Notes under the pieces: generated by a model
Database searches by the model: none
Told to the model about the DNA's origin: nothing
Seen by the model: the letters and a program-made list of their open reading frames with translations, nothing else
Part shown: positions 63,774-64,000 of the stretch, in pieces
How the letters are laid out: every line of letters starts with the position of its first letter
Position numbering within the stretch: the stretch's first letter is position 1
From: Halolamina pelagica
GTDB lineage: Archaea; Halobacteriota; Halobacteria; Halobacteriales; Haloferacaceae
Assembly: GCF_001307315.1 (NCBI RefSeq)
Contig: NZ_LGUC01000001.1
Span: 310,001-374,000, forward strand
Length of the DNA stretch: 64,000 nt
Direction of reading: 5' to 3'
Translations under genes and position numbers: made by a program

Positions 63774-64000
63774 ATGTCATTCGTGCACAAACACCACGTT
63801 CTTCTCGCCGGCCCACTGCCGTCGGCACTCACCCCGGCGGAAGAGCTCCACGAGCGCCTCCGTGACGCTGGCCTCGCGGTCAGTCACGCCGACTCGCTCG
63901 AGGACGCGGGTCGACACGTGAGCAGCGACGTGGTCGACGTGCTCGTCGTCGGCGCCAGGGGCGACGGCGCCCAGCAGCTCATCTCGGTGGCCGGCGACAA
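63774..64000 (+). CDS. Unidentified protein, N-terminal part (cut by window edge)
   Basis: An open frame from ATG 63774 with no stop before the window end. It begins MSFVHKHHVLLAGPLPSALT and continues ELHERLRDAGLAVSHADSLE, DVVDVLVVGARGDGAQQLIS. The alternating beta/alpha pattern (HHVLLAG, LRDAGLAVSHA, VDVLVVGA) resembles a degenerate receiver-like domain of the kind found at the front of some haloarchaeal signalling proteins. The conserved receiver acidic pair is not clear. Identification needs the rest of the gene. Confidence 0.5.
   Translation, partial: MSFVHKHHVLLAGPLPSALTPAEELHERLRDAGLAVSHADSLEDAGRHVSSDVVDVLVVGARGDGAQQLISVAGD

Noticed and set aside
63536..63832. Minus-strand coding frame over tRNA-Ile
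   Set aside because: It runs through the tRNA and its flank in antisense, with many Cys and Arg and no family similarity. The tRNA fold explains the conserved sequence.

Overview
This is a chromosomal segment of a halophilic archaeon (class Halobacteria). The evidence is very high GC content with GC-rich third positions, strongly acidic deduced proteins, and archaeal or haloarchaeal signature genes: sliding clamp pcn, tiaS, cbf5, carS, prefoldin beta, the LWR-salt protein, class I AroA'-type aldolase, and split GMP synthase subunit A. It also shows leaderless-type promoters, with a short T-run or A/T element about 25-31 nt before many start codons. I cannot name the genus. The region is a normal housekeeping chromosome: no rRNA operon, CRISPR array, transposase, integrase or phage module is visible.

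Layout. 1-5 kb: GNAT fragment, a Usp protein, glnA divergent from its lrp-type regulator, an M29 aminopeptidase, and pcn. 5-15 kb: HAD phosphatase, 7TM histidine kinase, MFS exporter, zinc-ribbon protein, CDF transporter, phosphodiesterase, MutS-family ATPase, LarE, and an alkyltransferase-like protein lacking its cysteine. 15-19 kb: trpC-trpB-trpA followed by the aldolase that starts archaeal aromatic amino acid synthesis. 19-25 kb: cytochrome P450, alanine dehydrogenase-like enzyme, leuS. 25-30 kb: small membrane proteins, Hsp20, pheA, a ModE/TOBE regulator, cspA, hisH, uracil-DNA glycosylase. 30-41 kb: dipeptidase, a MinD-like ATPase coupled to an unknown protein, an M24 peptidase, an aspartoacylase-like protein, thrC with two Nudix genes, tiaS, an HTH regulator, glutaredoxin, and an arylsulfotransferase-like protein. 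41-46 kb: nucleobase permease, PRT-fold regulator, pyrE, carS, prefoldin beta and DUF3194. 46-52 kb: DUF2070, guaAA, HNH-like protein, DUF192, a second Usp, a compact histidine kinase of atypical composition, and tRNA-Pro. 52-64 kb: second aspartoacylase-like protein, cbf5-cmk, methyltransferase, two moeA genes, a lipase-like lipoprotein, HAD, LWR-salt protein, pterin dehydratase, hemA, FxsA, tRNA-Ile, and a partial gene.

Functional themes: nitrogen assimilation (glnA/lrp); aromatic amino acids (trpCBA, AroA' aldolase, pheA); purine and pyrimidine metabolism (permease, PRT regulator, pyrE, guaAA, cmk); molybdopterin cofactor (moeA pair, ModE-like regulator); tRNA and rRNA modification and charging (tiaS, cbf5, leuS).

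The most important caution concerns sequence quality. At least 24 otherwise intact conserved genes have broken reading frames, through 30 breaks. Every break is explained by one missing base, and 29 of the 30 fall in a short G or C run. This looks like residual sequencing error, so those genes are annotated as CDS spanning the break. No convincing new multigene system was found. The best leads are the Cys-to-Asp alkyltransferase homologue, the MinD-like gene pair, the tRNA-Pro 3'-end duplication beside an atypical histidine kinase, and several palindromic operator candidates.
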